Translations under genes and position numbers: made by a program
NCBI GenBank assembly: GCA_000611775.1
Contig: KK106983.1
Coordinates: 3,862,211-3,926,210, forward strand
Reading direction: 5' to 3'
Source: Umbilicaria muhlenbergii
Taxonomy: Eukaryota > Ascomycota > Lecanoromycetes > Umbilicariales > Umbilicariaceae
DNA: 64,000 nucleotides
In this document: positions 32,759 through 44,708 of the stretch, one piece after another
How the letters are laid out: each line of letters begins with the position of its first letter
Position numbering within the stretch: the first letter of the stretch is position 1
The notes under the pieces: generated by a model
What the model was told of the DNA's origin: nothing
The model's database searches: none
Seen by the model: the letters and a program-made list of their open reading frames with translations, nothing else

Positions 32759-34863
32759 ATGTTTCACTCAAAGTCCAGGTTCGAAATCATGCTTCTCTGC
32801 GCCTGGAGTCTGCTGGCAAGCCTGGCGCTGGCGGCAGTCACACAGCTCGCCTTGAGCAGCTCCATTCCCCAGAGGTTGGAACATGACCAGCTGGGTGCTG
32901 TCGCGTCAGAGAATTCGTTATGTAGCCGCATCGGCATCGAGTTGCTGAAGGCGGGCGGGAATGCTGCGGATGCCGTATGTGTGCCGTCCTTGCGCGTTGA
33001 AGGGGTAGTAATTGATCACGCGAGCAGCATGTTGGGACTGCATTCTGCGTCGGCGTGATTGGTGCCGTAGTCCCATGTTTCCTAGGGGGATTTGACACTG
33101 AAACCCGTAGGATCATACCATAGCGGCATTGGCGGAGGAGGCTTCATGCTCATCCGGTCTCCCAACGGCACCTACGAAGCCGTCGACTTTCGGGAAACCG
33201 CTCCCGCAGCTGCATTCGAGAATATGTACAAAGGGAATATCAACGGCTCTGTCATTGGTGGCCTCGCTAGGTGGGCCTTCCGCATATATTTTGAGTTATG
33301 AATCTTATGGGCTGATCCTGAGATCGTTACAGTGGCGTGCCTGGTGAAGTCCGCGGCCTCGAGTACCTTCACACACGCTACGGCGTCCTCCCATGGAAAA
33401 CTGTACTCGAACCCGCCATCATACTCGCACGAAACGGATTTCCTATCCAAGAAGACCTACTGTCCGCGATGGAACGCGGCACTGAGGCCTACGGCTTCGA
33501 CTTCCTTACCGACAACCACGCCTGGGCACTAGACTTCGCTCCGAATGGCACACGCTTGGGACTGGGCGATATAATGAAGAGGAAGAGATATGCGGATACG
33601 TTGGAGACGATTGCGGAGGGAGGAGCTGATGTATTCTATACGGGGCCGATGGCCGAGGCAATGATCTCATCGGTACAGGCCGCGAATGGAACTATGACGA
33701 TGGCGGATCTCCAGAACTACAGTGTGATTTCCAGTCCTCCTCTGCAGATTGATTACAGGGGATATCGTGTGCACAGTTGCGGTGCTCCAGCTAGCGGTGC
33801 AGTTGTTCTTAGCGCGCTAAAGATCGTTGAGGGATACGAAGGCTTCGGACGAGAAGACATGCTCAACCTTAGTACACACCGTCTGGATGAGGCGATTAGA
33901 TTTGGCTATGGGCAGGTATGAACGTGGTACGATTGCTATATGGAAGACTTGCCTGATTGGATGCTTAGAGAGCAAGCTTGGGAGACCCTGCGTTCGTTGA
34001 CAGCCTTGCGACTTATGAGTTAGAGATGATCAACTCCACAACAGCCACCATCAATCGCGGCAAGATCTCTGATAAGCATACATTGAATATCTCCGATTAC
34101 GATCCGGATGGATTCGAGAGCCTCGAAACGTAGGCACCTATACTTGTTCCTACCTTGGTTGGATACTAATCGGTCAGGCATGGTACATCACACATCGTCA
34201 CTGCAGATGCATCTGGACTGGCCATCACTCTAACAACCACCATCAACCTCTTCTTCGGGTCAACGTTGATGGTCCCCGAAACTGGTGTCATCATGAACAA
34301 TGAGATGAATGGTATGCTACCCCCATCGCCCTTCACCAATCCATTGCCCACTCCGCACTCACCACCATCTACCCCCCAACCCCAACGACAACCCATCTTG
34401 ACTAAACCCCCAAACAGACTTCTCCATCCCCAACGTCCGCAACAAGTTCGGCTACATCCCCTCCCCCTCCAACTACATCCGCCCCCGCGCCCGGCCCCTC
34501 AGCTCCATCACCCCCACCATAGTCGAGCACCCAAACAGCACCCTCTACTACATCCTCGGCGCAGCCGGCGGCTCGCGCATCATAACCGCCACGATCCTCA
34601 ACCTCTGGCACGTGCTCGACCGCAACATGACAGCCCCCGAAGCGCTTGCCCAACCCCGGCTGCACGACCAGTTGATACCGAATGAGGTGGCATTCGAAGA
34701 CGGGTACGATCCAGGGGTGGTGGAGTTTATGCGGGGGAGGGGACATGTGGTTAGGGGGATGGGGACGATGAGTTCGGCGCAGGTGGTCAGGCGCTTGGGG
34801 AATGGGACGTTTGAGGCGGCGGGGGAGCCGAGGCAGAGGAATTCGGGGGGGTTGGTGGTGTAA
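32759..34863 (+). CDS. Gamma-glutamyltransferase
   Basis: Cleaves the gamma-glutamyl bond of glutathione and its conjugates; an N-terminal nucleophile hydrolase that processes itself into two chains. Seven exons (32759-32974, 33028-33061, 33111-33270, 33333-33915, 33969-34129, 34178-34311, 34418-34863) give 577 residues with all phases consistent. Residues 10-32 (IMLLCAWSLLASLALAAV) form a signal peptide or membrane anchor. Conserved blocks are GIELLKAGGNAADA, YHSGIGGGGFML, DFRETAP and SGVPGEVRGLE. The self-cleavage site is in ETHGTSHIVT, where the threonine of the TSH triplet is the expected nucleophile. GAAGGSRI, the substrate pocket, is also present. Exon 2 is only 34 bases, and its boundaries rest on restoring the usual FCVGV segment. 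Confidence 0.9.
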
Positions 34864-35870
34864 GGGGGAGGTTTTGGGGGCGGGACTGCGGTTTGTTGAT
34901 GTGTTGGTAGATTTCCGTTATGTATATATAGTGCTTCCGAAGTAGCGCTTCTGCGGCTAATATAGACAGGCCTTGTGTTTCGGTTTTGTGATTCTCTTGC
35001 TTCACGCTTCATGTGCTTCCCATATGATGGACCGTGGGCCTGATGCGGCGATTTCGGAACTGCTTCGCCTTACCGGTGACGGTGTCTCTTTCAGCGTCGT
35101 CTTCGTTCATTTCCAGCTTGTGGACCAGATGCAGTATCTTCGAGACTGAAGCTCCGATCTCACCGGTGACAGTGCCCTCTCACTAATTGTCTGTTTAGTT
35201 CCTCGCCGCTAAGATCTTCATCTGCTGGTAGATGTTTTATCACTCTCCCCAGCCGAATCTCCGAGATCATTCCACGAAGCAGTGTTCAAATCATTAGCAT
35301 CATGAGCCACGTTGGCGGCCATTGGTGGTCTAGTAGACCCTCCAGCGGCCGTCCTGGGGCCTGTGATAGCTTCTACTATGATAGGTCCTGCCGTGGCCAG
35401 CGCCGGTGTCGAATGAAAGCGCGGCGGCTCCCTCTCTGGCACAGTTCGGGTGTGCTCGGCGAATCTGGCTTCATCTTAGACTGCCAATTGGTTTTGCGAC
35501 TGCCACGATGATGTTTTGGGTTTTCTTGAACAATGGCCAAACTGCGCGGCCCTCTCTTCACGTATCAAGGGAACCCAGGGCGATCACGGAGGTTCGCGTT
35601 AGGCCCGGAGGTCTGCGGTGTCTGTGGCAATTTGGAACTGGCCGTGAGCGCTTGATTGTGGTCCAATGAGTTTGCCTAGCACACATGGACGCGATGGAGG
35701 TTCGAGTTTTTGGCTGGCAGCCTCCGCCCTTGCCTCTGCGATTCTGGGTCTCTTGCATCGTAGTGGTTTCGCTTGCCGCTTTCCAGAGCTTCAAGCATGT
35801 AGAAGCGGGAATCATTTTCGCCGGAAATCAGCGGTAAATGTAGTAAAATAAGATGATAGTGCCAAAGACT
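34864..35870. other. Gene-free region
   Basis: No coding frame with family features, no RNA gene and no clear repeat. Confidence 0.4.
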
Positions 35871-36790
35871 AAGTCACATGTGTGGAAGTTTTGGTAGTCT
35901 CAAGACCTGTTCGCTCTAGCCTAGCTACAGTACTAGGACAAAGGTCTCCGACAGCGGGGTTACTATCCATAGACCGTATGAGGGTGTTCATATATTCTTT
36001 AGTAATCTTAGGCCACGCCTCCTGCAAAGCCTTCAAAAGTGTGGCTCTGACAGTGTCCTCCATGTCAGGCTGAATTTCATAGACCAATTCTTTCAGTCGA
36101 AACCAGAGGTGTTCTATAGGGTTCAAGGCTGGTGAACAAGGGGGCCAATCCATGACTTCCATACCCACTTCCGCAAACCAATCGCGGACTTTGTGAGCTG
36201 AATGGATAGGGGCGTTGTCTTGCATGGAAATGAGGCCCGGCTTCCAAATTCCAAGCAGGTGGTCTTCCAAAACTTGTATGTAGGAGTTGGCGGAGTACCC
36301 ATGCTTTTTGGCCTCAAAATCCCGCTCCAATCCATACAGTTCTGACTGTCCAGCGCCTCAAAATGCTGCTCAAATCATGCCTGATATGTCTCTTCCTTTT
36401 TTGGCTTCGTGGATCATGGCTTTGTCCCACTTCTCACGAGGTAGATGAAACACCCATTTCCGCCGCTTGTCAGAACCTCTTTCAACAGAGCACTCATCTG
36501 ATCGTATAACTTTAATTCAGTCTTCATACGTCCAGTCTTTATGAGTCAAAGCCCATTCCGATCGCTTGGCAGCCACGGCAGGCCCCAGTTTAGGCCGCTT
36601 TTTGACCAGCCAGTTTGTCAGTCCATAGTCTTTCGAGACTCTGTATATGATTTTTCTACTGCAATTCAACCGCGTCTTCTCCTGGATTCCTTTGTATGTA
36701 ATCTCAGGTGTAAGACGTGCAGTTCGTATGATATGACGGCGGTCGCGATCAGAGAGGGTTTTGAGGCGTCCGGATCATGATTTTGATAAC
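35869..36790 (-). pseudogene. Tc1/mariner transposase pseudogene
   Basis: One frame carries nearly the whole transposase, but three in-frame TGA codons interrupt it: before IKVIRSDE, after DISGMI and after AAF. Each sits where tryptophan is plausible, so TGG-to-TGA changes explain them. The C-terminal 153 codons (35869-36330) are still open and include the DDE_3-like core. G-to-A changes of this kind are what repeat-induced point mutation leaves, although other decay is possible. The element is not expected to move by itself. Confidence 0.8.
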
Positions 36791-36857
36791 CCTGATGGGC
36801 GTGAATTGACTTGAGAAAGGGTGTCTATTATTGTGGATCAAGGCACGCGTGTGGCTT
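35871..36857 (-). mobile_element. Decayed Tc1/mariner-type DNA transposon
   Basis: Reads on the minus strand from an HTH-like region (RTARLTPEITYKGIQEKTRL) through IKVIRSDECSVE, MQDNAPIHSA and WPPCSPALNPIEHLWFRLKE, which hold the three acidic catalytic residues. Candidate ends AAGTCACATGTGTG (35871) and, inverted, AAGCCACACGCGTG (36844-36857) match except for three C/T differences. They may be the terminal inverted repeats, which would make the element about 990 bases. Confidence 0.75.
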
Positions 36858-37013
36858 TTGACAAAGAGGAGGGTGTGGCTCCTTCAGCAGCCCTGCCAAC
36901 AAGAATTCCACGCTCTTATGGACTCAACTCCTTCCGACGAGTCACATTGCCAGAAAATGGCCGTTAACGGAGTTCTAAGCATGGTGTTGTGGGTGGTTGA
37001 AGAAGGCTGGTTT

Positions 37014-38450
37014 CTATTCTACGCGTTCTATTCTACTAAATTTACGCGAAGCGTCGGAGACTTTTGTCCCGTCATTTGTACCCGAGCATCGCACGCCAAA
37101 ATACCAATAATAGTTCCAGTCGAAATCTCTCCAATCACTAACTCCCAAATCCACGATAATGTCCCTCACCTTCAACATCCACGCACACATCTCCTTTTCC
37201 TGCGCAGCCCACTGTTCCGCCGTGACAACGTGTGTATTTGTCCACGGCCCCGCCGCCAGCACACCCTGCAGTTTGGTGAGTGTCGCAATGGCAGCGTTAC
37301 AGGAGCTGAGAAGATGGGTCGTTGTGCGAGCTGTGGTGGCGACAACCTCGAGTACATCAGTCCAGTTGACGGCTGAAGGTGTGACCAATGCAGGTGGGAG
37401 ACCGAGAAGGGCTCTCATGCGACTGCAAGGTTGAGGCTGAGAGGCTAGTGTAGTGACGTTGGAGAGATGATTGGCTAGAACAATGATGCAGTTTGCGGTT
37501 GAGGCGAGCGGACCAGTAGCTACTAGGAAGAAGTGGGTGAGGGTCTCATTAAATTTGGTTGACAGAAATGAAATCGTGGAGGACCACTCTTCAGCTTTAA
37601 GAAGCGCAGCGCGCTCGTGGGAGGAGAGAAATGGTTTGGAGACAGATGGATTCGCTGTTCTGAGAGTGAGGCGGAAGTTGTTAATTGTGTCTTGAGTATA
37701 TACACTCAAGAGAGTTCGTAGGTCATGATACCTATCAAGCTTGTACTCATTAAAGGAGGCATCAATCCGGATGCCTTCCTGATCTGAGCTGAAGATAAAG
37801 TAGAGCATCACTGATGGGTACATCCGGTCCACCACGCGTTCGTGCTCGGAATAGAGTGTGGTATTCATGTTGTGCTCTAGATCCTCCAGTTCCTTTGAGT
37901 ACGTTGGGGGAAGAAGGTCGGCGACATGGCTGGAATGAAGAAATCTGACCATATATGAGACTTGCGAAACCCATGCATCAAGGTCTTTCCCAAGTTCAGT
38001 TGCTGGGACTACCTGAGGACCTGCTACAAGTGCCCTTTCTTGCAGAGTTGGATTGCTAACGCCAGGCCCAGATGGACACAGCCTGACATGGCGAGTCAGT
38101 GCTACCATGTAGAAGCTGATTGCAACGGCAAGGACGAAGTAAAATGCAACACTCCAGCTTATAGGACGAGGCTCACTGGTGTCGCGGGTATGGAGGCTGT
38201 GGGGGGCGCATTCTGGTTCGTAGGCTCGGAGACGCCGACGACTGCGGTTCTGTGCGGCACAACTCGCGCCACACTTCCTCGGTCCCTCCTCTTGCGCCGC
38301 ATGCGGCAGCTCTAGACAGGTGTTCCTTGCTTTTGCAATCCTTCTTTTCCCTTCTTCAGTCGCAATGTCCTTCTGCCCTTCATCTTGGGGTGGTCGTCTT
38401 GTCACCCTGCGCGAGTGCAAGCTGGCTGAGTAGGAAGGTTTGGGGAACAT
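37014..38450 (-). CDS. Membrane-anchored protein of unknown function, first of a pair
   Basis: Single exon, 478 residues from the ATG at 38450 (MFPKPSYSAS); the frame is open to 38621. About 100 polar, basic, probably disordered residues come first. One membrane helix follows (SVAFYFVLAVAISFYMVAL), then about 350 mostly helical residues with several NxT/NxS sites (NMNTT, FNET, LSNVT, VNWT). That suggests the C-terminal part lies outside the cytosol. It ends near WMLKVRDIIVDLGVSDW. The neighbouring gene has the same layout. I do not recognise a family. Confidence 0.65.
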   Translation of the reverse strand: MFPKPSYSASLHSRRVTRRPPQDEGQKDIATEEGKRRIAKARNTCLELPHAAQEEGPRKCGASCAAQNRSRRRLRAYEPECAPHSLHTRDTSEPRPISWSVAFYFVLAVAISFYMVALTRHVRLCPSGPGVSNPTLQERALVAGPQVVPATELGKDLDAWVSQVSYMVRFLHSSHVADLLPPTYSKELEDLEHNMNTTLYSEHERVVDRMYPSVMLYFIFSSDQEGIRIDASFNEYKLDRYHDLRTLLSVYTQDTINNFRLTLRTANPSVSKPFLSSHERAALLKAEEWSSTISFLSTKFNETLTHFFLVATGPLASTANCIIVLANHLSNVTTLASQPQPCSRMRALLGLPPALVTPSAVNWTDVLEVVATTARTTTHLLSSCNAAIATLTKLQGVLAAGPWTNTHVVTAEQWAAQEKEMCAWMLKVRDIIVDLGVSDWRDFDWNYYWYFGVRCSGTNDGTKVSDASRKFSRIERVE

Positions 38451-38912
38451 GGTTCTCTTGTTGGACTCCAAAGGTCGTGGAAATGCGGAACATGATGTAG
38501 GTGTGAAGAAGGGTTTATCCACGGTGGAAGCAAACAAAGAAATAATCGCGCTTTCATGTCTCAAGAACGCTCGCTTCCGGTCGTGTTTGTGGCTGCAACC
38601 GAAGAACGAGAAGAACAACATTCAGCGTCTTATGGCAGTGGTGCTTTGTAGGAGCCACCCAAGATAAATTGCGCAATGGCTATGTAATAGTAATTCCGTC
38701 ACACTGCAATATTGACGATTGCACCAAGGTGTAAGATTGAGGCTGGAGTTGTGGTCACGGCGATTCGAGCAGGCTCACAGTCCATTACCCACTACAACGC
38801 CAAACGACTCGCCGGGAAAGTAAAGTATCATGAGCCGGTCTAATATCCTGAGCCTCCATAACTAACTTCCTGCGCGCGAAGCGTGGATAATGCTAAGCTC
38901 CTCAGTATTCTT
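38451..38912. other. Spacer between the paired membrane-protein genes
   Basis: No gene seen apart from a possible upstream extension of the gene ending at 38450. Confidence 0.35.
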
Positions 38913-41040
38913 TCATGCGTTTCTCTTGGTAACTTGCTCTTTCAAGGCCTCGATACTAGTGCTTATCCCCAAGATATTTTTCACATCGCTCCGCACTTTG
39001 TCCACATCTGAACGCCATTTCACGCGCCTTCGCTCCTGTACCAAAATAGCCCTTCCCAACAACATATTCAGAGTCTTCCTAGTCTCCTCCAGTCCTTGCC
39101 TCGCAACCACTAGCTTTGGAACCGCTTGATCGATATAAAGCTTCAAAAGTTCAACGTTCATTGCCTTCTCATCCAACTCGGCGTTGCTCAGGCCTGGGTG
39201 CAACCACTGCGGCAGCCAGGAAGACTTGCGCTGCTCAAGAGCAGAACTAATGCGCAGGTGAGCTTTGTTGATTTTTGCAGCGAGAGGGTGAATAATGTTA
39301 TGCATGATGTTGAAGGAGTTGCTGATCCTGATGTGAGCGTTGATTTGCACTTCTGTGGTCTCGATGAGTTGTATCATGTAATTGTAGCGCAGTGAAGTCG
39401 ACGGCGTTTGAGGATGCACGGAAGGACAACCACTGCCAAATGTAGTCCAGCCATGTCTCGTGTGTGAGGATATATGTGAGGTCGTTGGCAAGCTCCAAGG
39501 TGAGGTAATGTATCCACTCAACCGCAAGTGTGACATTAGTGAGGAAAATCTGAAATTCCTCACGCAGCACAACTGAGTTCTCTAGGTAGTTCTGCGAAAG
39601 GAGTATGAGATCTGGATCGGTGGCTTCAACATTCAACATGTAGAGCTTGTGGTGCGCTTGTTCAAGATTGACAGCTACAGTGGAGAGTTCAGATGTGATG
39701 GCTAAATCTTGAACAAGTGAAAAAGCGTGATGAGCTGCTTCACAGCGCTCAAAGTGCTCCTTAGGAGTTGAGCTGAAGGGTGCAATAGGGGTACAGAAGT
39801 CCTACGATTTAAAGGTTGAGGTCTGACACATCATACTCTTAGCTGCATGCTTGAAAAGATCCGGATAGGTCATATCGCCGATCCAGGAAAGAAGGAAGGA
39901 GAATGTCAATACAATGAGTGGCAAAAGTCGCCAATTGTATCTGACAACCCAGGATAACATTACCCCGTATGCGTCCATGAGGAACTGAAGCATTCTGCTT
40001 AGAATGCTGGAGGAATGTGCCGATGAATGCGATGATGTCGACGTGGGTATGAGAGGACTTGCGGACACCCCAGCTCCGTAAAAGTTGCTGACAGATTGAT
40101 TTTCGATTATGTTGAGCGTCCGGCGGTTATGAGATCTAAAGGCGGTTGGCTGGTGTGGCAAGGTAATGTGATGAGCAGCAGGTGCCAGGTTTGGATCTGC
40201 GCGAGGCTGTTCCTTGGACGACGTTGAATCCAACAAGTATGACTGAGATCTCCGGACAGAGGTTGTGGTATCGAGAGGAGTCGCACCAGCTTCTTCCATT
40301 TTGCGAAAAGCAGCTCGACGTGTTGAAGAAGCGCGGTCAGATTCGGCTGTGATGACATCCTCGGGGAGAGCTATCGGTCGTCTCTCAAAAGTGGTAAGGT
40401 CGTTATCAACTTCCGCCGGATACGCATCTTCTGGGAGCCTCGTTGGAACAATAGCAACAGACTCGGATCCACTCAGCCTGTGGTATGATCCTTCGCAGGT
40501 TGTGTCTAGCTGAGCTGCTGTGTAGCGGTGTTTGACCTTGCGGTTCTCTTGTGACGATATAGAAGACTTCCGACGAGCATTCTCAGGAGCGTTGAGCGGG
40601 GGCTTCGAGGAAGTGCTGTCAGTCGACGCAGCAATATTTTCCGTGAGCGCATTGGCTGCGCCTCGTGGAACCTCGGAAGCCGCTTCCTCTGACCGAGGTG
40701 AGGTGGAGGCGAAATCTTTCATAACGACATGTCGCTGGTCCAGGGGTGTTTGTTGTCGAGATGCAGGAGAGGTAGGTTGTGTAGCAGGGACAGCAGGGGT
40801 AGTATTCCCATCTGTGTTCGATTTCTGAGCACCTTCACTCGGCGTAATCTGAGCAGGTGTGTGTGGTGCTCTCACTGCGGCTAGGGGTTCAGCGACTGTT
40901 CTCGTCGGCATTGACCGGGAGGAAATACCTTCGAAGCGCTTTGTCGCCTTTTCCGTCTCTCGCGCGATTTCTCCGGTCGAGGTGGCGCTTCCGTGAGGAC
41001 TTGGCCAATGGGACCGTGCTTGGTTGGGATCGTCTTGCAT
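38913..41040 (-). CDS. Membrane-anchored protein of unknown function, second of a pair
   Basis: I join exons 39830-41040, 39420-39772 and 38913-39352 to give 667 residues. The first intron (57 bases, GTGTCA...TTCAG, phase 2) removes an in-frame TAG, and the second (67 bases, GTGCAT...CACAG, phase 1) removes a frame change. Both donors are weak matches, but together they give one continuous frame. About 350 low-complexity Ser/Thr/Pro-rich residues precede a membrane helix (LPLIVLTFSFLLSWIG). Long helices follow (VTLAVEWIHYLTLELANDL; AELDEKAMNVELLKLYID). The end (KWRSDVDKVRSDVKNILGIST) echoes that of the neighbour, so the two may be distant paralogues. Confidence 0.62.
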
Positions 41041-44000
41041 TGTTGCGGAGGAGAGAATGACCAGGTGAAGACCCTTGAGGTGTGTGGATGCGAAGCTCAG
41101 GACGATCTGTTGCGCGCACTGAGGTTACGGAGTACGGTATATAAACCATAATTGCAGAGACGGAAATTGAGTTTTAGAGACGGAGAGAAGAAACGAGAAT
41201 AAGGTAGTGCGCGGAGAGGCTGCTGGACGCAGAATGATGCGTGAAGAAGCAAGTGACAAATCCGTGCCATGCAACTAACCGTCGGCTCGCCACTTCCAGG
41301 AGCACCGAGAGGAGTGTTCACGAAAGGTACGTCAAAGCGTGTTGAGGCAAAATCTCCCTCTTCGCTCGTACTTCTTGTTAAATAGAACAACATCAGAGGC
41401 CACAGGAAGGTGCCATCTTGCTTACTAAACATCAGTCCAGATCGACTGAAAATGAATGCAAGGAAGAAAGCCTGTCTCTGTGCACTCCGATGTGTAGACA
41501 AGTACGTGACAAGCTTCTAGAAGGCGTCATATGCTGCTCGCCAAATCCATGCCTGCGTTGACGGAAGCTTCCATCCTCGCTTGCCAGGAACCTATGTCTG
41601 ACGCCGGTGACGCTTCCTGTTGATGGTGCCATCATCACACCCTAGAAGCACCCTCGCTCAAGTGATATCACAAGCGAAATGATTATTAGTGGTGTGGGAC
41701 AGTTAGCTAGATCACAGACCGAACATTGGTATGGCGGCTCGCGGATTTTGTAAGCGGAATATTGTCCGTCCACCTTTGCTACGTTTGGAAGCGGCGGAGA
41801 TGGTGGATGTAGAGGATAAATCACAGCAAGGGTACGCCGTATCATAGAGAATGTGAGAGGCAGGGAAGCGTCTTGATGAAAGAACACTCGCTGGTGATTT
41901 CATATGAAAGCTTGTCCTTGACGGGACTGTTGGCGTCTCCGAGGACCTTGAAGTACTTTGATCATCCAGCTGAAACCTCAGGACGGCTTTGCAGCTGTTC
42001 CAGCCATCGTAGCTAACGTGAAGGTAAATCCAGATTAAGCAATGAGCGCCGCCCCGGTCTGGTATCAGCGCAAAGCGTATCGGCGGCGTGCCACATTCGA
42101 AGGCTGTCTCACTATAGCAGTCGAGCTACTTTTGCCGATTGTCTGCAGTACGCCAGCTGTTGCTTTCGCGGAGCATCAATTGCGGGACCAATGACTTGGT
42201 TGACACAACACGGATCTCTAACATTGCAATTCGAGATGTTAGACCCTTCGTCCAATAGTCCTTGATCAAGTGCTCGTATTCCAGAACGGAGAACTGGTGT
42301 CGGAGGTCGTCTATACTGCAACTCGTGGAGAATGGCGCTGGAATGGTGATGTCTTACAGCAGCTAATCCTCGGCTTATTTGTGATCCAGTCGTCTTGGAT
42401 CACTTCCTCTGGAGTCTCGAGAGCTACCTGGGTTGCCTTGAGTCAGCGTCAGCAGCCGGCAATCGGTACTCCCAAACCTCAGTCCAGCAAACAATAGCAT
42501 TCAGCGGCGACAGCGACACTAGAACGACGGTGTAGTTAATGGAGAGGACTGTTAACAGCGGAAGGACTTGTTGTACAAGCGCTAAAGGTGGGAGAAGGAC
42601 ACTGAAATCTGCCCATACGCCTCTGAAGTCTTGTTCAACGGCCGGGAGCTACCGCCGGTCTGTAATGACAGTGAGGCCTGTGTACCCGTCGAGGCATAAA
42701 GATTTTTTTCTTCGTAAACCAACCACGTCTGTTTATAAAGAAGGCAGTCACCTTACAATAACATTAGTAAAGCAGCGACAGTCACCTTATGAAGGAACTG
42801 GTTGCTTTGTGATAGGACGATCTATTCATGAATATCGTGACGCATTAGGACTAGCTCGTCGGTTCATAAAGATATGCAGTCCATTTGTAAAGAAATGATC
42901 TTTATGCATGGACGGGTACACCCTGCACAAAGGGAGCACGAGAAAGGGTATGAATACGGGTATAGTACAGCCTGGAAAGTTGTCGTAAAGTTAATGGCGC
43001 GCTGCTGGGAGGTTCAAAAACGACGTTTTGAACAGGATGTAGAGGAGAGAGTATGTAAAGGAGAGATTTGGCAAGCTTGCAACGCAGGCTTAAGTACGGG
43101 CATATGATGTCTCCATTCACACTCCATAGTCTTGTGACAGAAAGTATTTCTCCCTTGGTGAAGCGCTTCTGCAACGTGAATGGCGAAAAGCCGAGCAACC
43201 GCGCTCTTCCGGCTCCGAAGGGGAAAAGGCAAGCTCGTGCGGCGGGAGTGATCGCGGCAAAGGCTGGCGATGCTGCAAGAGGTAGGTTGATAGCAAAGGG
43301 AAAGATGATTAATATCTGTAAACATATGGTGGCGATCTTGTAGGGAGTTCAAGGGCACAGTGCATAGGAAGCATTATAATATTCGCTGGAGTCGAGAGAA
43401 ACGAGAAGAGAAAGACGGCAGGCTTCCCGGGCGGATTCAAGCACGGCCGAATGGCCCAATTCACCGTTCACACTTGTGTGAGGCGAGGCACTTCCTCTTC
43501 CTGTGGAGCCTGCTGTGTCCTGCGAATGTCAATGACGGACAGGAAATTGCAGGCCTCTCACGCCTCTGGAGTCAACCGATCAGATCAACACCGGGGATCA
43601 TGACTCGAAACACCGCGACCGGTTCACCGGCACAGTTAGTCCGATCATGTGTCGATTGCCACTTTGCCTTCACCGCACTCACGCGAATTCCTCCTTGCTG
43701 TGCTGGTATCGAGGCACTTGTTCCGCATCGAGCGGTGGGTGATTGGCCTACCGGAGATATCTTGTGCGGCAGGATATTATCGGTACAGGGCGATTAATTT
43801 GTCATGTAAACCTTATAAATGTTCGAAATTCAAGGGACGGCCGACCGCCGGTAGGAAAAGAAAGGCAGACCGCTGCTTAAAAGACGGCCGCGCAAACGAA
43901 AGGACCGAATACCGCCGCGACGACGAGGGGAAAGCGCGGTGAACCGATGTCCGCGTTCACCGGCCTCGACCGTAGCCCCACCATGCCCAGGCATGATTGG

Positions 44001-44708
44001 CCAATGGCTGCCCAGCCCTGCGGAGGCCCCGAGCACCAGGCGGAGTAAGGTTCTTCCTTGACGCCGAACCGGGTCGATCTTCTGCCGTCGGGGCGATCTT
44101 GCTCCTTTGGGACGAGCTGAGCGTGACTGACGGCTACCTTACCTTACCTTAGACCGGCTCGAGCGGGAAGACTAAGGCCCGATGCTACCGAGCTTGCGGT
44201 CATGCGGTCAGGTAAGGTAAACAAAGGAGGAGCCGATGGGACCACACACGGCCAGTTGAACGTCACCTTGCACAACTGAGCTACCCAGGCAAAAGGCAAT
44301 CGCAGGCACAAGGCACATGGCAGAAGGCAGAAGGCAGAAGGCAGAAGGCGCCCGTGCCTACAGTCGCCTGCACCGCCAGCCACCCTTCACGGCCCTGCAG
44401 CCAGAAGAGGCGGTCTGACAAGCTGCACATCACTTCCACTGCACCCTGTCCCACCATCATCGACCCTCTTTCCCTCTCCGTCTCCTTCTCCTCCTCTTTC
44501 GCCTTCTCCTTCTCCTCCTCTTTCGCCTTCTCCTTCTCCTTCTCTCATCCCGTCCCCCTACTTCTACTTCTATGACCTCGAGCCCGAACCAATCCTCCTC
44601 TTCCTCCCTCTTCTTCGTGCTGACTATCATGCAGCAGATGCCTCGGCATTTGCAACCTGACAATCGGCGACTTCTCGTCCATCCGCGTCGATAATTGAGG
44701 AGCGACAG
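41041..44708. other. Long gene-free region
   Basis: Several frames of 60-145 codons have no family features or introns that join them. ACCTTACCTTACCTTA near 44137-44152 has an inverted counterpart (AGGTAAGGTAA) near 44210. AGAAGGC repeats lie at about 44322-44349. A 30-bp CT-rich repeat (about 44480-44541) lies in the likely promoter or 5' UTR of the Zn2Cys6 gene. Confidence 0.4.

Noticed and set aside
39800-39835. Stop-codon readthrough at the TAG in the second membrane-protein gene
   Set aside because: A 57-base GT...AG intron in matching phase removes the TAG and leads into the same frame, which is simpler.
42539-43358. Overlapping frames of 70-120 codons in the 41-44.7 kb spacer
   Set aside because: No conserved motifs, no introns that join them and no composition difference from the other frames.
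44137-44225. ACCTTACC repeats as telomere-like or origin sequence
   Set aside because: They do not match the fungal telomere unit, are very short, and a similar string recurs near 47045 without context.
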